DNA of 64,000 nucleotides from Neocallimastix lanati (nom. inval.) (taxonomy: Eukaryota; Neocallimastigomycota; Neocallimastigomycetes; Neocallimastigales; Neocallimastigaceae): assembly GCA_016946835.1 (NCBI GenBank), contig JACVTC010000081.1:64001-128000 (forward strand), given 5' to 3'. How positions within the stretch are numbered: the stretch's first letter is position 1; each line of letters starts with the position of its first letter. The translations under genes were made by a program, and so were the position numbers. The notes below the pieces were generated by a model. The model made no database searches, was not told the origin of the DNA, and saw nothing but the letters and a program-made list of their open reading frames with translations. Below, in pieces: positions 1-11,709 of the stretch.

Positions 1-840
1 AAAACTTTTATTTCTCTCAAGGATTTAAATAAAGTAATTTCAAAAGATGAATATAAAATTATATTAATAATTGAAAAAGTTTCAAGATTTCATGAAACTA
101 TTTATATAATCAAAAAAGGAATAAAAAATTGTTAAAATTTTTTAATAGAACACGGAGTGGATATAAATGAAGTAGTTTATATGGATTGTGAAACACCTTT
201 ATTTGATGCATGTGAAAGTGGAAATAAGGAATTAGTAGAATATTTAGTAGAACATGGATTAGATATAAATAAAGAAAATGAAGATGATGAAACACCATTA
301 CTTATAGACTGTGAAAGTGAAAATAAAGATTTAGTAGAATATTTTGTATAACATGGTGCTGATATAAAACAAAAAAAAGAATATGTTGAAACACCATTAT
401 TTAATGCATGTAAAAGTGTAAATAAAGATGTAGTAAAATATTTAGTAGAACATAGAGCAGATATAAATAAAGAAGATAAATATGGAAGAACACCATTATT
501 CACCGCATGTTATATTGGAATTAAATATTTAGTAGAATATCTGGTAGAGCGTGGAGCAGATATAAATAAAGAAAATAAAGATGGTGAAACACCTTTATTC
601 TATACATGTGAAAATAGAAATATAAATTTAGTAGAATATTTAGTAGAACGTGGAGCGAATATTAATAAAGAAAATAAAAATAGTAAAACACCTTTACTTT
701 ATTTTATGCATAAGGAAATGGAAATATAGATTTAGTAGAATATTTATATAACGTGTGAAGCAATATATATTTAAGGTCTGTGAAAGTACTAAAATATAAA
801 AATTATAATATTTAATAAAACGTGATGCAGATATAAATAA
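1..840 (+). pseudogene. Decayed ankyrin-repeat gene
   Basis: One reading frame across the region gives successive ankyrin units of the ETPLFxAC...VEYLVEHGADINKEN type, about 33 residues each. The frame is broken by stops at 133-135 (TAA), 349-351 (TAA, at the place of the Glu in VEHGA) and 727-729 (TAG), and units beyond 730 are further degraded. Upstream of the first stop the frame is also open and reads KTFISLKDLNKVISK, which may be the non-ankyrin N-terminal part of the same gene. It runs off the window start. It resembles the ankyrin ORF at 2.2-3.9 kb on the other strand. An intact spliced gene is unlikely because the stops fall inside repeat units. Confidence 0.75.
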
Positions 841-1096
841 AAAAAAATGAATTTGGAATAAAACCATTAAATTATGTACGAATAATAAAAACTTTTTATA
901 TAGTAATTGATTATTACAATTAAAATTTAAATAATTTAAAAATTTATAAAATAAAGAAATAAAATACTTTTAAAATTATAAACTTTCATTTATATATTTT
1001 TATATAAAAATAAAAATATATTATTAAATTATTGATAAATAAATTTTAAAATTATATATATATATATAAAAAAAAAAAAAAAATTAAAATAAATAA

Positions 1097-1127
<31 letters not shown>

Positions 1128-1811
1128 AATATTAAAAAGAGGGTATAAATATAAATTTAAAAAAAAGATAAACTATTTTTTCTTTGATGGTTAAATTTTA
1201 TTTTTATATAATTTTTTTTTTTTTTTTCTTATCATTAATATTTTTATTATATTTTTTTCTTTTTTTCTTATCATTAATATTTTTAATTTTTTTTTTTTTT
1301 AAGATAATTCATTTAAAAATAAAAATAGATTAAAAATAAACAAATAAAATTATATATATATATAGTTTTTTTTTTTAAATAGGTTGAATATCCCATTTAA
1401 ATTTTATTTCTATTTCTATTTTTTTTTTTTTTTTTATTTTTTTTTTTATTTCAATTATCTTATATATAAATATAAATATTTATATTTTGTATTACATCGT
1501 TTATTTTAATTAAATGGATTTATAATATGTATATATAAAGGTATTCCTTCTGTTGTCGTTATTGCTAGAAAATATGTAATGATTCTTGAACAATACATCA
1601 TTTATAATGATACGGTTAATGTTAATATTCCAATAAATTATCATTTTTTCGTAAGGCTATATGTGATTTTAATTTATTTTAAAAATATATTATGTTTTAT
1701 CAAAATATTATTTTTAAAAATATTTATTGTAGTAATATTTTAAATATCTAAAATTTTAATGATAATAAATTTTAAAATATTTAAGATATTATTTAAGATT
1801 TATATTACCAT

Positions 1812-1842
<31 letters not shown>

Positions 1843-2006
1843 TATTATATTACACCTTTCAAATTCATTTTAATAACCATTTACAAGTTTACAATGATTA
1901 TTTGATTTTTCATAAAACATAAATACTGCAATATTAATTATTTAATTATTACATATATATATGATATTATAAAATTTCATTTTTTTATTAAAATAATAAT
2001 TATAAA

Positions 2007-2037
<31 letters not shown>

Positions 2038-2161
2038 ATAGATTTATTAAAATATTTTTTCCGTTTACTTATTTATTTTATTTAATTATTTAATAATAAT
2101 AAAAATAATAATTAAACGATTTCATTAAATTTTTTAATCCATTAAATAATTCAAAAGAAAT
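841..2161. other. AT-rich intergenic stretch with one coding-like remnant
   Basis: This is mostly homopolymer A/T runs, AATA and AT repeats. Around 1498-1720 (+) there is an open frame of slightly higher complexity reading GIPSVVVIARKYVMILEQY and onward with no stop for about 70 codons. It has no recognisable domain and no convincing start. I see nothing else I can support. Confidence 0.4.
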
Positions 2162-3934
2162 CTATTTCAAATTCCACCGATCCCTGATAGCATTTTTGTT
2201 TTTATATATAACAGCTCCATGGTCAACTAAATATTTTTCGATAGTTTCATTTCTTGATTTACAAGCATTAAATAATGGTGTTTCACCATCATTATTTTCT
2301 TTATTTACATTTGCACCTTGATCCACTAAATATCTAACGATAGTCTCATTTACAGGTACATTTTTACTATATATCTTTGTATTACGGTACTTTAATTTTT
2401 TGTTTTTATTTGCTTTATGTTCATTCAAAATTTTCACATTAAAAACCGTTCTAAGTGCACTAAATAATGGTGTTTCACCATAATTATTTTCTTTATTTAC
2501 ATTTGCACCATACTCCACTAAATATTTAACTATAGTTTCATTTCCAGAATTACAGGCAATATACAATGGTGTTACACCATAATTATTTTCTTTATTTACA
2601 TTTGCACTATGCTCCACTAAATATTTAACTATAGTTTCATTTACAGAATTACATGTTATAAATAATGGTGTTTCACCATTAATACTTTCTTTATTTGCAT
2701 CTGCTCCATGTTCAATCAAAAATTTTATCATATTATCACTTCCAGATCTACATGCTACTATTAATGGTGTTTCATCATTATTATTTTCTTTATTTACATT
2801 TGCACCATGCTCCACTAAACATTTAACTTTAATTTCATTTCCAAATTTACAGGCAATAAATAATGGTGTTTCACCATCATTATTTTCTTTATTTACATTT
2901 GCACCATGCTCCACTAAATATTCAACTATAGTATTATTTACCAAATTACATGCATCAAATAATGGGGTTTCACCATTATTATTTACTTTATTTACATTTG
3001 CACCATGCTCCACTAAATATTTAACAATAGTTTCATTTCCAATTTCACACGCAATAAATAATGGTGTTTTACCGTTGTTTAATTCTTTATTTACTTTTGA
3101 ACCATGTTCTACTAAATATTTAACAATAGTTTCATTTCCAAATTCACACGCAATAAATAATGGTGTTTCACCATAATTATTTTCTTTATTTATTTTTGCT
3201 CCATGCTCTATCAAATATTTTATTATATTATCCCTTCCAGATTTACATGATATTATTAATGGTGTATCACCATAAATATTTCTTTTATTTATATCTGCTC
3301 CATGTTCTATCAAATATTTTATTATATTATCACTTCCAGATTTACATGCTATTATTAATGGTGTATCACCATAATTATTTTTTTGATTTACATTTGCACC
3401 ATGTTCTACTAAATATTTTACTATAGTTTCATTTAGAAATTTACATGCTATTATTAATGGTGTACCACCATCATTATTTTCTTTATTTATATCTGCTCCA
3501 TGTTCAATCAAATATTTTATTATATTATCACTTCCAGATTTGCATGCTATTATTAATGGTGTATCATCATTATTATTTTCTTTATTTACATTTGCACCAA
3601 ACTCCACCAAACATTTAACTATAATTTCATTTTCATATTCAGTGGCAATAAATAATGGTGTTTTACAGTTGATTAATTCTTGATTTACATTTGCACCATG
3701 TTCTACTAAATATTTTACTATAGTTTCATTTTCATATTCAGTAACAATAAATAATGGTGTTTTATTGTCGTATAATCTTTTATTTACATTTGCACCATAT
3801 TCCACTAAATATTTAACTATATTTTCATTTTCAAATTTACAGGCAATAAACAATGGTGTTTTACCATTATTACTTTCTTTACTTACGTCTGCACCATGCT
3901 CCACTAAATATTTTAATAAAAATATAATGAAGAT
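2162..3934 (-). CDS. Large ankyrin-repeat protein, start unresolved
   Basis: The open frame encodes about 17 tandem ankyrin repeats of 33 residues (TPLFIAC...ETIVKYLVEHGANVNKEN), so the protein would be a solenoid for protein-protein contacts. One repeat near the C-terminus is degenerate (TPL replaced by NTKIY). The end AIRDRWNLK followed by TAG looks like a natural terminus. There is no ATG at the 5' side: the frame enters from an in-frame TAA at 3935-3937 with IFIIFLLKYLVEHGAD, and the first usable codon at 3904 is GTG. Either an intron ends near 3906 (the minus strand reads TATTTAG there), or the gene is truncated. No other domain is visible, and no partner can be inferred. The repeats are near-identical at DNA level, as expected from unequal exchange. 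Confidence 0.75.
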   Translation of the reverse strand: MFIIFLLKYLVEHGADVSKESNNGKTPLFIACKFENENIVKYLVEYGANVNKRLYDNKTPLFIVTEYENETIVKYLVEHGANVNQELINCKTPLFIATEYENEIIVKCLVEFGANVNKENNNDDTPLIIACKSGSDNIIKYLIEHGADINKENNDGGTPLIIACKFLNETIVKYLVEHGANVNQKNNYGDTPLIIACKSGSDNIIKYLIEHGADINKRNIYGDTPLIISCKSGRDNIIKYLIEHGAKINKENNYGETPLFIACEFGNETIVKYLVEHGSKVNKELNNGKTPLFIACEIGNETIVKYLVEHGANVNKVNNNGETPLFDACNLVNNTIVEYLVEHGANVNKENNDGETPLFIACKFGNEIKVKCLVEHGANVNKENNNDETPLIVACRSGSDNMIKFLIEHGADANKESINGETPLFITCNSVNETIVKYLVEHSANVNKENNYGVTPLYIACNSGNETIVKYLVEYGANVNKENNYGETPLFSALRTVFNVKILNEHKANKNKKLKYRNTKIYSKNVPVNETIVRYLVDQGANVNKENNDGETPLFNACKSRNETIEKYLVDHGAVIYKNKNAIRDRWNLK

Positions 3935-3937
3935 TTA

Positions 3938-5504
3938 ATAAAAAATATAATAAAATATAAAATATATAGATAAAAATCATATTTAATTTAGTTATTAATT
4001 TTATATTTTGTTTTATTTATTAAGTATTTATGCATCAATTAATCATTTTAAAAACCAATTTAATATCAGTCTCTATCATATTTAAAAAATCCATAAACAA
4101 GTATTGTTACAATTGCATTTTTATAATATTTCTCTATACATAAGATAATTAATTAAGATATAATAAATTTAATAATTTCATAACTTTTGAATTTATTTAA
4201 TCCAAACAAAAATTCCTATTTTATAATATCAATATTATAAATGTAATATTTTTAATATTATAAAAAAATTATAATATTAGCCACATTATTTAATCAAAAA
4301 TAGGAATTATATATATATATATTTATAAAATTCATTAAGTACATTATTATTAAATTTTTTTTTTAAAAAAAAAAAGAAAAATAATTCCTTATTTTCATAT
4401 ATTGTATTATTTATTAAAAGCATTTGTATTTAATTTCATTTATTTTAGATTTAACCATTATTAATATAGTATTATTTAATGACATTATATTCTTAATTAA
4501 AATAAATGACCTTTTTTTTTTTTTTTCTTTTTTGTACTTATTCTTGAAAAACAAAAAAGAAAATAGAAAAAAGTATGATAAAAAAAAAAGAAAAAAAAAT
4601 ATATATATATACATATATATATATAAAATATAGTTTTATTTTAAAAGAATTGATTATAATTTTCTAAATTAGAAAAAAATCTATTACTTTTATTAATGAT
4701 GCATCTATTGATGACTATCCATTTAAATTTTATAATGGCTATTTATTTCTAAATAAACTACAATATCAATTTATCATAAATATGAATCATACAATTATCT
4801 ATCTTTTCAGTAATTTTTGTGATAAATTCTAAAACTTTATTTGAAATTAATAATGAATATAATTACTATATGCTAATAACTTAATATAGTTTAATTATTA
4901 GAAAATATTATTAATGGCTTAAAATCATCAGTCTTGTATTACAAATTTTAAATGACAAAATTTAAAAAAAAAAAGAATATTAAAAAAAAATGTAAATAAA
5001 TTATTTATTTAACAATAATTTATATTAGTTAATCAAATATTTTTTAATTTTAAGTATTTATATAATGAATTTTATAAAAGCAATTTATATAGATTTCTAT
5101 GTTAATTGATTTTATTTTTTTATTTTTTATTATCTTTTAAACCACTAAGATTATATCAAAAAATAAAAAAAAATAAAAATAAAAATAAAAATAAAAATTA
5201 TAATTTATTTTTTATATTTATTTATTTACTATTTATTTATTTATTATTTATTTAAATATATAATAAATATATATTTCATATACAAAAATACGCTTATACT
5301 ATCTAAAAAAGCGGGTTCCAAAATACAATATTCAATTTCCGAAATCCAAAACATTGAATATACAAATGTCCTTTTTAATCTTTTTTTTTTTTTAATCTGG
5401 TTACAAAAAAAAAAAAAAAAAAAAAAAAAATACAGGAAAAATAAATTAATTAAAATTCTTTTAGGTAATTTTGTACTTAAAAAAAAAAAAAAAAAAAAAA
5501 AAAG
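3938..5504. other. AT-rich intergenic region
   Basis: No ORF with convincing codon structure. It holds poly(A)/poly(T) runs (for example near 4510 and 5407), AT dinucleotide repeats and ATTT-type repeats. Overlapping T-rich frames at 4414-4633 on both strands are compositional artefacts. Confidence 0.6.
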
Positions 5505-5850
5505 AGTATAAATATGTATAAATGCTAAATATTATTGATTTAAAAGTAATATAATTGGTTTAAGAGTCATAAACAATATTTAAATAATTTATATATAAAA
5601 AATAAAAACTTTAATAAATATAATTATTTATAGATTAAATTTTCCATTAATCTTGTATTACCCACTATAATACAATATATTATTTTTAATTAATTTAATT
5701 AAATAAATTAAAAATATATTAATAAGATTTTACTTAACAGTAAAATTATCCATAGTATTAGAATTCTAATAAAAAAGAATAAACAATTATTTTATGATTT
5801 AATTTTTTTTTCTTTCTTGTGAATAATGTGAAAAAAAAAATAATTATAAC
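5505..5850 (+). repeat. Left arm of ~350 bp inverted repeat
   Basis: This segment is closely matched by the reverse complement of about 9305-9675. Shared blocks include AAAGTAATATAATTGGTTTA, TTAAGAGTCATAAAC, ATTTTCCATTAATC, TGTATTACCCA, AATAAGATTTTACTTAA and the terminal TCTTGTG-AATAATGTGAAAAAA stretch. Differences are scattered substitutions and small indels, so the copies are old or from a diverged family. The arms enclose about 3.4 kb. Confidence 0.8.
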
Positions 5851-7784
5851 GAAATAAATTGGAATTTTGATTATTAATTAATAATATATTTCCATATCAT
5901 AAACATATGCTAAAGGTCAATAAATTATTATGTATTTCATATTTTAATGTAAATTTATTATATTTTTATCATAAGTATTAAAAAGTAATTATAATATAAT
6001 AGAATTAAACTTAAAATTAGATAAAGAGTATAAATGAAATAAATAAATAAATAATAATTAATTCTTTATCAAAGAATACAACCAAAAATTATATTTAATA
6101 AAATAAAAAATAATAGAAGAGTTTGAAAAAGTACAAAGTTCAGGTTCAGTATCTCTTATTGGGAGAAGTTATATTATTTTATTTATTTATTAATATAGAA
6201 TTTTATTTATACATTTATTTATTGATTTATTTTATAATTTAATACTAAATTTTATATATTCATATTTTAATATTATAAAACTACTTTTACTAATAAAAAT
6301 ATTTTTAATTTGGCAACAACATCACTATTTACTTGTTGCAATTGCAAAGAATAAATATAAAGTAAAGTATTCTTTATATAATTTTCTTTATCTATAAACT
6401 ATTTTAAAATAATAAGAATTAATTATTTTGTTAAATATTATAAAAAGTATGATATTAATAATAAAATATTTATAATAATTATATCATATAAAAATATAAT
6501 AAATATATAACAAAAATATAATAAAAATATAATGAAAATATAATGAAAATATAATAAAATAAAATAATTAAAATAAAATGAAACTTTATTAATTTATAAA
6601 TTATTTAACATAAAATTTTTATTATTATTATAAATTTTATGTTTAAATTAATTTTATGTATTTTGTAGAATTTATGATATTACATAAATTTATTTTATAT
6701 AACGTTATTTTTAGATCAATTTATAAATCATATGATAATTAATCTGATATGCAGGACTTTTATGTGCAATAATTTATAATCAATGGTTTTTTTTTAAATA
6801 ATGGTTGTACAATAAAAATAATAATTCTAATTCCTAAAATTTCAATAGAGAGTTCTCTATTTCTAATATAAATAATTTAATCTATTTATAAGAAATAGGT
6901 AATATATTAATTTTATATTCTTTCTAATATATAGAACTATATTAATTTTAAATGAATTAAAGTATTATAATTATTGTAATTATAATAATACCTATTGAAA
7001 TAAAATAAAATAAAATAATTATTATCAAAAAGATATAAATTTAATATTTAAAATAATTATCAAAAAGATATAAATTGAATATTTTATAATTATTATTAAA
7101 TATACAAATATGTTACTATACATTATTTGTTTTATATCAAATCAACTGATAATTTAATGCTTATTAATTTATTTTTATGTAATTATTAATAAAATAATTA
7201 ATTAATAATTAAGATTTTATATTCATTCATATCAAGTTATTCTTAATGTAATAAAAAATAATTTATCAAATAAACTTTTAATACAAAAACTATTCTCTAA
7301 AAAGGATATAAAATAAATTTGTGTTATATTATGTAGTATTTACAAATAAATTTTTAAACCAATTAATAAATAAGCTATAAATTAAATTATTTTATTTTTA
7401 ATTTTTTTTTTTTTTAAAAAAAAAAGTTTATGATACATATATAAGTAAATTTAAAAAAAATAAATAATGCATATTTATTTTTTTATTGTAATAAAATTAA
7501 TAAGATGGCACAAATTCATACACTACGTTACATTATTCTAATAAAATTAAGACGATTATTTTACGCCACACAAATAATGAAAAAAAATAAAATAATAATA
7601 ATTTTTTTTTTTTTTTTAAACAAAACTATTGCAAACTTTAGCTTTATTTATTTATTCATTAATTAATTATATGAATATATTTTTTTTATAAAAAAAAACA
7701 CACTATTAATAAAAAATAATAAATATAATTTGTCTAATAAGAATATAATAATATTCAGAATAATAATGTGAAATATCCAACAAA
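5851..7784. other. AT-rich interior of inverted-repeat block
   Basis: No coding frame recognised. A slightly more complex patch at 6118-6175 (AAGTACAAAGTTCAGGTTC) has no match elsewhere in the window that I can see. Two near-identical AAAAAGATATAAATT(T/G)AATAT units occur at 7027-7080. Confidence 0.5.
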
Positions 7785-8060
7785 CCTTATCTCCAGATTA
7801 TAATATTTCTCTTTAAATTGAATTCTTATTCCTGATTAGGGTTTGAATTGACCCTCTGAAAGAAATTATGGTCTTCTCCTTCAGAGGCGTTGGTCCTACT
7901 AGCCTATATTATTGCATTTTCAACATTGACACTCCTTTTTGGTTTGCACTTATATCGTCGGAATAGCAACCTTTGTTAAATACTATCCTTAAGTCGTAAT
8001 TTCTGTAAAGAGAGTCCCAGATCAAACCAATAATAGCGTTCTTAAATAATCACCAGAAAT
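7785..8060. other. GC-richer non-coding island
   Basis: About 275 bp stand out from the surrounding AT desert. No long ORF is present. It contains an inverted repeat CCTCTGAA/TTCAGAGG (7852-7887 region) capable of a hairpin. I could not match it to tRNA, 5S rRNA, SRP RNA or spliceosomal RNA signatures. It could be an ncRNA gene, a decayed SINE or LTR piece, or part of the inverted-repeat element around it. Confidence 0.4.
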
Positions 8061-8461
8061 GATTTTATTTTTATTTATTACAATATATGTATTTTATATC
8101 ATTATACAAATTCTTTTTTTTTTATATTATTTTGTTTAATTTTTCTTTTAAATATTGCTATTTTACTTTATTTTACTTTATTTTATTGTAATTCTATTAA
8201 TATTTTTACTTATATATTATTTTATTTTACTTTTATATTATTTTATTTTAAATTTATTTTATTTTATCTTAAATTTACTTTATTTTTTTAAAATATATTT
8301 TATTTTATTTATTTTATTTTATTTTATCATTATTATAATTTATTATTTATTATATTTATTCTCATTAAATATTATTTAATTATTATTATTATTTTTATTT
8401 AATTTTATTTTATTTTATTCATATATTTTGTAGTTCTTACTACAATCATCGGTATATCATC

Positions 8462-9244
8462 TTAATGTCCATTTCGGCTACCAGCATTATTATGACCACC
8501 AGCATTAATACGACCACCAGCATTATTACGACCACCAGCATTATTGTGACCACCATTTGCACCACCACCTAAATGTGTAATTCTATTTAGATTATAAGGA
8601 TTGATGTTTTCGGGTGTTGTAAAACTTTGCTCATATCTATCTCTTTCATTATTATTATTAAATCTAATAAGTGATTGTCCTCCTCCTACTCTTTCAGTAC
8701 ACTCGAAACTATTTAAGAAATTTTCATTAATAGCTAATCTATTTCGTTCATTAATATCAAATATTTTGTCTATAAAGTTATTATGATTAGCATTTTTTGT
8801 TATCTGGGCAGGACTTCTATCTCTATTTTCATTAAATACAAAGTAAAATTCATTACATCTACTTGCTAATGTATAATATATTCTTCCTGTTAATCTTTCA
8901 CTATTATCTCTTACTTCAAATTTATTTTTTTTATCCATATTATCTATTCTATCCGATAAATCATTTTCATTATTAGAGAATGGATAATTTCTCGTTCTCT
9001 CTGATATTACTTGAAATATCTCATAATCTGATACGATATTACCATTAATTTCATCAGGTTTTATAAATATACTATTACCATAATTTAAAATATTTCCTCT
9101 ATTACTATTCACATCAACACCATAAGTTTGAAGATTATTAATAATTGCTTCGTTTGATGTACTTGATTGAACTACTCTTTCTATTTCGTTTAAACTTATT
9201 CTATTATTTCCATCATTTTTAATCCAAAGATCTATAGCATATAT
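8462..9244 (-). CDS. Unrecognised Asn-rich protein with Gly/Asn repeat tail
   Basis: The frame is open for 260 codons from just after an in-frame TAA (9245-9247) to TAA at 8462. There is no ATG near the 5' end: the internal GTG at 9112 is not a likely start, because coding-like sequence (DLWIKNDGNNRISLNEIERV) continues upstream of it. A 3' splice site (minus strand GCTATAG just before ATCTTTGG, about 9233) would explain this, with a 5' exon I could not find. The protein is hydrophilic and Asn-rich, with FVFNENRDRSPAQITKNANH in the middle and an imperfect C-terminal GG(R/H)xNAGG repeat (about the last 30 residues). There is no signal peptide, no membrane segment and no known domain. It lies inside the 5.5-9.7 kb inverted-repeat block, so it may belong to that element. 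Confidence 0.55.
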   Translation of the reverse strand: MYAIDLWIKNDGNNRISLNEIERVVQSSTSNEAIINNLQTYGVDVNSNRGNILNYGNSIFIKPDEINGNIVSDYEIFQVISERTRNYPFSNNENDLSDRIDNMDKKNKFEVRDNSERLTGRIYYTLASRCNEFYFVFNENRDRSPAQITKNANHNNFIDKIFDINERNRLAINENFLNSFECTERVGGGQSLIRFNNNNERDRYEQSFTTPENINPYNLNRITHLGGGANGGHNNAGGRNNAGGRINAGGHNNAGSRNGH

Positions 9245-9304
9245 TTATGATATAGAAATATATTATTAATTAATATTTTAATTTCAATTCATATCATTGT
9301 AATT

Positions 9305-9675
9305 ATTATTTTTTATTTTTTCACTTTATCCACAAGATAGAAAAAAAAATTAATCTTAAAATAATTGTTCATTTTTTTTTTAGAATTCTGATGTTATGGA
9401 TGATTTTACTTTTAAGTAAAATCTTATTAATATATTTTTAAATTATTTTTTTAATTTATTTAATTAAATTAATTAAAAAATAATATATTATTATGGGTAA
9501 TACATGATTAATGGAAAATTTAATTTATAAATAATTTTATTTATTAAAGTTTTTGTTTAAATTAATTAAATGTTTATAATTTTGTAGTTTATGACTCTTA
9601 AACTAATTATATTACTTTTAAACCAACAATATTTAGTCTTTATACATATAATAATATATATTTATATTTTTTATA
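9305..9675 (-). repeat. Right arm of ~350 bp inverted repeat
   Basis: The reverse complement matches 5505-5850 over nearly the whole length (see the left arm). The arm starts about 60 bp from the open frame of the Asn-rich ORF. Confidence 0.8.
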
Positions 9676-11180
9676 TTAGTTTTTTTTATATTAATTTTTT
9701 TTTTTTTTTTTTTTTTGATACAAAATTATTCGATTAGTTGATTCATTTATTTTATTAATTTTTTTATTGATTCCTTTTTTAGAATATTTTTAGAACACTT
9801 GGTTTATAAAAGATAAAAAGAATTTTTTTTTAATTTTACTAATTAATATTACATTTGTTTTATGGAATTATAATAATTATGTATTTAATTTTTTAATCAA
9901 AATTAAATTAATAATTATGAAAATGAATAATATAACAAATAAAATTTAATAGGTTACACAAAAACAATTTCTCTTTTAAAGTAACAAAATTTTTTTTTAA
10001 TTTACCTAAATTTTTCTATATTTTAATTTGTGTTAGTTTTTCATCATAAAAAATGGATTAATTAAAATTAATAAAATTTAATAATTAATGGTAATGAAAA
10101 TTAAGAAAATCATATAAAGATTGTTCATATTATTTTTATTTAAATTTTTATTAAAATAATAATTTTTCTAATTATTTTATATAAAATAATATAATTAAAA
10201 CAAAAAATATATTTAAAATAGAATTTTATATAGATATTTACTAATATTTCTTCAATAAATTAGATAAAATAAAAAAAGGGAAAATTTTTACATAATAAAA
10301 AAAATTAATTATTACATCAATTATTATTATTACTCTCTTATATAAATATTATAATTAATTATCTCAAATATATATAATCATCTAATTTATAAATCAATAA
10401 ATATAATAAAACATTAATATCTCTCTTTAACTATACTAAACTAAAATATAAAAAATAGCTATTTATGGGAATTAATTAATCATTAGTATAAACCTATAAA
10501 TAAAAGAATTCTCCGTTTAATAATTATTATTCTAAAATTATATATAAAATTATTATTGACCAATAATATTTAAGTATTTCTTTAACCTAAAGAATCTACC
10601 AAATACCATTTTTATAGTGGTCACGTATCTATAAAAAATGTAACAGATACATGGTAACATTAAGCCTATCCAATGATAGTCCTCTGGTTACGTAATGTAT
10701 CTATAAACAGTCAGCAATTACAGCTAATAAAATAAAATCTTTACTTTAATTTCGTACATTAAATTTTATTATTTTATAGTTATTGTATTAATAGTTATTT
10801 TGTTATAATTTGTTTTATTAATTGATTAGTAAATTATGTTAAATTAAATTATTTTACCAATCATTAAATTATTTGAATGAATTATAAATAACTGTACCTG
10901 TAACTGTACCGCACTAACGTTACTATTAACGTAAATTGTTATAAATTAATATTAATATTAATAAATAAAAATTAATTATTAAAATAATTAAAATAACTTA
11001 GTGTAAGCCCAGTAACTAATAACGAATAGAGTTATAAAGTGCTGCGCTATATTCTTAAGTGTTTCGAAAAGATAATTATAATTAATTTTAGTGTTTATTA
11101 TTAACAACTCAAATAGAGAAGTGTTAAATTATCTTAGCCTTTAAAATTAGTTATTATTCGTTATTTTAGTTAATAATAAG
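9676..11180. other. Intergenic region with old LTR-type pieces
   Basis: No ORF supported. 10570-10629 is nearly identical to 24179-24239 (TTTCTTTAACCTAAAGAATC ... TTTATAGTGGTCACGTATC), so a dispersed non-coding repeat, probably LTR-derived, is present. 10880-11150 has higher complexity (for example CTGTACCTGTAACTGTACCG) but no coding potential that I can defend. Confidence 0.5.
10570..10629 (+). repeat. Dispersed 60 bp repeat, copy 1
   Basis: It matches 24179-24239 with about one indel. Copy 2 sits directly after the 3' LTR end of Ty3/gypsy element I. Confidence 0.8.
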
Positions 11181-11222
11181 CCGACCTTTTATAATGGTAG
11201 ACTCGGGTTGAGGCTCAATTAT

Positions 11223-11270
11223 TTTAAGAATCAAGCAGGGGGGATGGGAATTACCCTGTTTTGATTTAAA
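11223..11270 (+). repeat. G-rich-loop hairpin repeat, copy 1
   Basis: ATCAAGCAGGG and CCCTGTTTTGAT flank a GGGATGGGAATTA loop. It is preceded by TGGTAGACTCGGG. The same arrangement recurs at 32305-32354 with a longer stem. The purine run resembles a retroelement polypurine tract, but no element end could be fixed here. Confidence 0.6.
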
Positions 11271-11640
11271 GATACAATAAAATTTCTTTTTAATAAAATT
11301 TATTTATTATTTATTAATAATTAATATTTACTTAGAAGTTACATTGTAACAAATTAGGTTAATCACCAGGTTGGTGTATTAACTTAAATAAACATATAAA
11401 TATAAAATATTGAAAAACACTTTAAATATTAAAATACTATTTAACAATTCATTATTTATTTTATCAAAATATTTATTTATTTATTTATTTAATGTTTTAA
11501 TGTTAATGAAACCTCGAGATTATTAAACTAATTCTACATGTTTTTATATCAAAATAAAATCAAATCTAATAATTTGATTGGTAAAATAATTTGTAATAAA
11601 ATTTAACAAAATAATATTTTCAATAAACAAAAAGTGTAAT

Positions 11641-11709
11641 AGATGGAGTCAAACCAGTGACATCTTGTACTGAGCTCCAACTATTAACCACTAGACCAAA
11701 GAGCCAATC
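11641..11709 (-). pseudogene. tRNA-like remnant (A and B boxes)
   Basis: Read on the minus strand the segment has a tRNA-like A box (TGGTCTAGTGGTTA) and B box (GGTTTGACTCC) at roughly tRNA spacing, starting GGCTCTT. The acceptor 3' strand and the T stem do not pair properly, so it is not a functional tRNA. It directly abuts the 5'-truncated gag of element IV, so it could be a decayed tRNA gene at an insertion site or a tRNA-derived SINE head. Confidence 0.45.
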
